In this document: positions 61,575-64,000 of the stretch, one piece after another
Position numbering within the stretch: the first letter of the stretch is position 1
Layout of the letters: each line of letters opens with the position of its first letter
Source of the DNA: Saccharibacillus sacchari DSM 19268
GTDB lineage: Bacteria; Bacillota; Bacilli; Paenibacillales; Paenibacillaceae
Direction: 5' to 3'
Assembly (NCBI RefSeq): GCF_000585395.1
Contig: NZ_KK073875.1
Location: forward strand, 994,407-1,058,406
DNA: 64,000 nucleotides
Program-made: the position numbers and the translations under genes
Notes under the pieces: generated by a model
Seen by the model: the letters and a program-made list of their open reading frames with translations, nothing else
What the model was told of the DNA's origin: nothing
Database searches by the model: none

Positions 61575-63101
61575 TCATTCGGCCGATTTCAGCAGCCCTT
61601 TTTGCGTCAAATACTCCCGGGCCACGTCCCCTGCCGAGCGTCCTTCCGCGTTTACTTCATAGTTCATTTTCCGCATCTCGTCGTCGGTAATCTGCCCGCT
61701 CAGCACATTCAGCGTATCCGCCAGTTCCGGGTGCTCATCCAGCGTTTCCTGAAGCATCAGCGGCGCTCCCTGATACGGAGGGAACAGACCTTTGTCGTCT
61801 TCCAGTACGGTCAGTTCGTACTGCGCCAATTCGCTGTCCGTCGAGTAGGCGTCGAGCAGATCGATATCGCCGCTTTCGATCGCTTGATAACGCAGCTTCG
61901 GCTCCATCGTGGATACCGTATGGAATTGGATGCCGTAGAGCTCCTGTATGCCCAGATAGCCGTCTTCGCGATCCGAGAACTCCAGCGTGAAGCCCGCTTC
62001 GAGATTGTTTTCCAACGCCTTTAGATCAGAAATTTTCGTGACCTGATACTGGTCGGCGAGCCGCTTGGTCATAGCCAGCGTGTACGTATTGTTGTAGGCC
62101 ATCGGTTCCAGATAAGCCATGTTGAATTCGCTTTTCAGACCGTCGCGCGCTTGAGCGTACACTTCGGCAGCATCGGTGCCGACGGCGGTCGTTTTGAGGA
62201 ATTCGCTGATGGCCGTACCCGTGAACTCGGGATAAATGTCGATATCGCCGTTTTGCAAAGCCGCGAACACGAACGGAGTCTTGCCGAGACCCGGCTTCAA
62301 CTCGACGGTCAAATCCGTGTCCTGCTCGATCAGTTCTTTGTACATGTTGATCAAAATTTCCGGCTCCGGTCCCAGTTTGGCTCCGAGCACCAGATCCGCT
62401 TTGGCGGCTTGACCGAAAAGCGGGATGATCAGGAAAGCCGCGATGATGACCGCAAATCCGCCGAGCGCCGCAAGCGAACGCTTGAGCGACAGCTTTTCCA
62501 GAAACCGCAGCGCGAAATCGAAAATGATCGCGAGAAGCGCCGCGGGGATCGCACCGATGAGAATCAAATTCGTATCGTTGCGGTCGATTCCGAGCAGGAT
62601 CAGTTCGCCCAGACCGCCGCCGCCGATCAACGCGGCCAGCGTGGCCGTTCCGATAATCAGCACGGTCGCGGTACGAATCCCGGCCATGATGACCGGCATC
62701 GCCAACGGCAATTCGACCTTGAACAAGCGTTTGCGTCGATTCATGCCCATCGCGTCGGCGGCTTCAATTAATGAAGGATCTACGCCGCGCACGCCCGTAT
62801 ACGTATTTCGAAGAATCGGTAGCAGCGCATAGATCACGAGCGCCACGACCGCCGGTACGCGCCCGATGCCGAGCAGCGGAATCATCAGGCCGAGCAGCGC
62901 CAGGGACGGAATCGTCTGAAGCACCGCGGTTACGCCGATGATGCCTTCCGCGGCGCGCGGCGTTCTTGCCAGCAGCAGACCCAGCGGCACGGCAATCAAA
63001 GCAGCGATCAGCAAAGAAATGAACGACAAAACAATATGCTCGCCCAGCGTGCTCCATAATTGATCCTGCCGCTGCGAAAGAACGTCGAAGAAGGTATTCA
63101 T
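61575..63101 (-). CDS. Osmoprotectant ABC transporter, fused permease and binding protein (OpuF type)
   Basis: 508 residues. N-terminal BPD_transp_1 permease (about 15-205; ARTPRAAEGIIGVTAVLQTIPS; the ATPase-contact loop is GMNRRKRLFKVELPLAMPV), then a seventh helix near 215-235, then an OpuAC-type binding domain (LGPEPEILINMYKEL, PGLGKTPFVFAALQNGDIDIYPEFTG, to the end). Imports glycine betaine, choline, carnitine or a related compatible solute. TGATG overlap with the ATPase gene upstream. Confidence 0.9.
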   Translation of the reverse strand: MNTFFDVLSQRQDQLWSTLGEHIVLSFISLLIAALIAVPLGLLLARTPRAAEGIIGVTAVLQTIPSLALLGLMIPLLGIGRVPAVVALVIYALLPILRNTYTGVRGVDPSLIEAADAMGMNRRKRLFKVELPLAMPVIMAGIRTATVLIIGTATLAALIGGGGLGELILLGIDRNDTNLILIGAIPAALLAIIFDFALRFLEKLSLKRSLAALGGFAVIIAAFLIIPLFGQAAKADLVLGAKLGPEPEILINMYKELIEQDTDLTVELKPGLGKTPFVFAALQNGDIDIYPEFTGTAISEFLKTTAVGTDAAEVYAQARDGLKSEFNMAYLEPMAYNNTYTLAMTKRLADQYQVTKISDLKALENNLEAGFTLEFSDREDGYLGIQELYGIQFHTVSTMEPKLRYQAIESGDIDLLDAYSTDSELAQYELTVLEDDKGLFPPYQGAPLMLQETLDEHPELADTLNVLSGQITDDEMRKMNYEVNAEGRSAGDVAREYLTQKGLLKSAE

Positions 63102-64000
63102 CAGGCTTCGCCTCCTTCTTCAATCTCCCGAGCGATGCGTTTAAGCGTGCGTTCCCGATCCAGCAGGCCGATCACCTCGTCGCCCCGTCTCACCAACAAG
63201 CGTTTCTCGGCCGCAAAATGCCATAACAGTTCGCCCAGCGCGGTATCCGCGCCGATCGTCACCGCGCCTTCGTTGGCAATCCGGCTATCCGGTTCCAACG
63301 GCTCCGCCAATTCTTCCGCCGTCAGATGCGAAGTCATTTCGGAATGTTTTCCCGATCCGACCGCATCGCCCAAAAACTCCCGAACGAAATCGTTTGCCGG
63401 ATGCTGCACGATCTCGTCCGGCGAACCGATTTGCACGATTTTCCCGCCGTTCATCAGACAGACGCGATCGCCGAGTTTGATCGCTTCGCGCATGTCGTGC
63501 GTCACGAAGACGATCGTTTTTCGAATCGAACGCTGAAGCTCCAACAGGTCGTTTTGCAGCCTTTCCCGCGTCACCGGATCCAGCGCGCTGAACGGCTCGT
63601 CCATCAGCAAAATATCCGGGTCTGCCGCCAGCGCCCGAACGACGCCTACGCGCTGCTGTTGTCCGCCGGAGAGCTCGGAAGGAAGCTTGTCGCGATAGAC
63701 GTCCGGATCCAGTCCAACCATGCCCAACAGGCGATTGACCGATTTTTCGATCTCCTCGCGAGGTTTCTTCATCAGTTCGGGAACCAGCGCCACATTTTCA
63801 CCCACCGTCATATGCGGGAATAACGCAATCTGCTGAAGCACGTAACCGATATTCCAACGCAGCTCGCTCAACTTGTAATCGTCGACGGGACGACCTTCGA
63901 TTCGGATCTGTCCGCTACTCGCTTCGATCAGGCGGTTGATCATTTTGAGCACTGTCGTTTTGCCGCAGCCGCTGGGACCGATAAGAACGAAAAATTCTCC
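63101..64000 (-). CDS. Osmoprotectant ABC transporter ATPase (OpuCA/OpuFA type), partial
   Basis: Runs off the right edge of the window: the first visible codons GEFFVLIGPSGCGKTT contain Walker A, so only a short N-terminal part is missing. LSGGQQQRVGVVRALAADPDILLMDEPFSALD gives the signature and Walker B. The C-terminal part (about the last 50 residues) resembles a single CBS domain that senses ionic strength in the family. The stop overlaps the next start (TGATG). Drives the 61575 protein. Confidence 0.93.
   Translation of the reverse strand, partial: GEFFVLIGPSGCGKTTVLKMINRLIEASSGQIRIEGRPVDDYKLSELRWNIGYVLQQIALFPHMTVGENVALVPELMKKPREEIEKSVNRLLGMVGLDPDVYRDKLPSELSGGQQQRVGVVRALAADPDILLMDEPFSALDPVTRERLQNDLLELQRSIRKTIVFVTHDMREAIKLGDRVCLMNGGKIVQIGSPDEIVQHPANDFVREFLGDAVGSGKHSEMTSHLTAEELAEPLEPDSRIANEGAVTIGADTALGELLWHFAAEKRLLVRRGDEVIGLLDRERTLKRIAREIEEGGEA

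Noticed and set aside
1..64000. tRNA or rRNA genes and riboswitches
   Set aside because: No cloverleaf, rRNA-like stretch or recognisable riboswitch core was seen on either strand.

Overview
The window looks like a chromosome segment of a Gram-positive, Paenibacillaceae-type bacterium (Paenibacillus or Saccharibacillus relatives). Pointers are AGGAGG-type ribosome binding sites, many lipoproteins, several secreted proteins with copper-amine-oxidase-type 'stalk' domains, YesM/YesN-type two-component regulators, DUF4181 membrane proteins, CcpA-type cre-like sites and a sigma-D-like promoter in front of a chemoreceptor. Most of the DNA is moderately GC-rich by eye; a few segments (about 19.1-20.7 kb, 23.5-27.0 kb and 33.7-34.7 kb) are clearly AT-rich. 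The genus is an inference.

Layout. 0.1-3.4 kb: a DUF418 membrane protein, then a repeat-rich intergenic zone holding a complete IS4-family insertion sequence with a 9-bp target duplication. 3.4-7.2 kb: an oligopeptide/dipeptide ABC transporter (binding protein and two permeases, no ATPase genes). 7.7-15.6 kb: small membrane proteins and lipoproteins, an NADP-type oxidoreductase, a MarR regulator and a FAD amine oxidase. 15.8-28.8 kb: a defence island. It has a NUDIX hydrolase translationally coupled to a PLD-type/SF2 helicase with a DUF3427-like tail, an AlbA_2 (Schlafen-like) protein, and a five-gene minus-strand operon: NERD-SF1 helicase, GajA, GajB, MazG-like pyrophosphohydrolase, second PLD-SF2 helicase. 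GajA and GajB form a Gabija system lodged inside an otherwise GC-richer operon. 29-34.7 kb: five DUF4181 paralogues (one broken by a 102-bp palindromic mini-element), a phosphodiester glycosidase, and a toxin-antitoxin-like GNAT pair. 34.7-48.9 kb: a second, C-terminally damaged glycosidase paralogue, an aldo/keto reductase, a GH31 alpha-glycosidase/xylosidase with a divergent AraC regulator, a chemoreceptor, a DEDDh exonuclease, a WG-repeat protein and a Gfo/Idh/MocA oxidoreductase. 48.9-59.8 kb: a large gap with hairpin repeats, then a pentose-type ABC transporter (XylFGH/ChvE-GguAB type) preceded by an extra anchored binding protein, a YesN-type regulator, a LytS/YesM-type kinase and a membrane-anchored periplasmic-binding-protein sensor. 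60-64 kb: a stalk-domain/Cu-Zn superoxide dismutase fusion, an STM3941-like membrane protein, and an OpuF/OpuC-type osmoprotectant transporter running off the right edge.

How parts may work together. The island at 15.8-28.8 kb combines nucleotide-pool enzymes (NUDIX, MazG), PLD-nuclease/helicase fusions and a Gabija pair, which suggests combined anti-phage modules. The 49.7-59.8 kb block resembles the known XylFII-LytS-YesN xylose-sensing arrangement feeding a XylFGH importer, and the GH31 enzyme at 39.4 kb could supply released sugar. Two families of intergenic inverted repeats recur at distant sites (1.3, 3.2, 49.1 and 49.6 kb; and 1.65-3.1 plus 54.3 kb).
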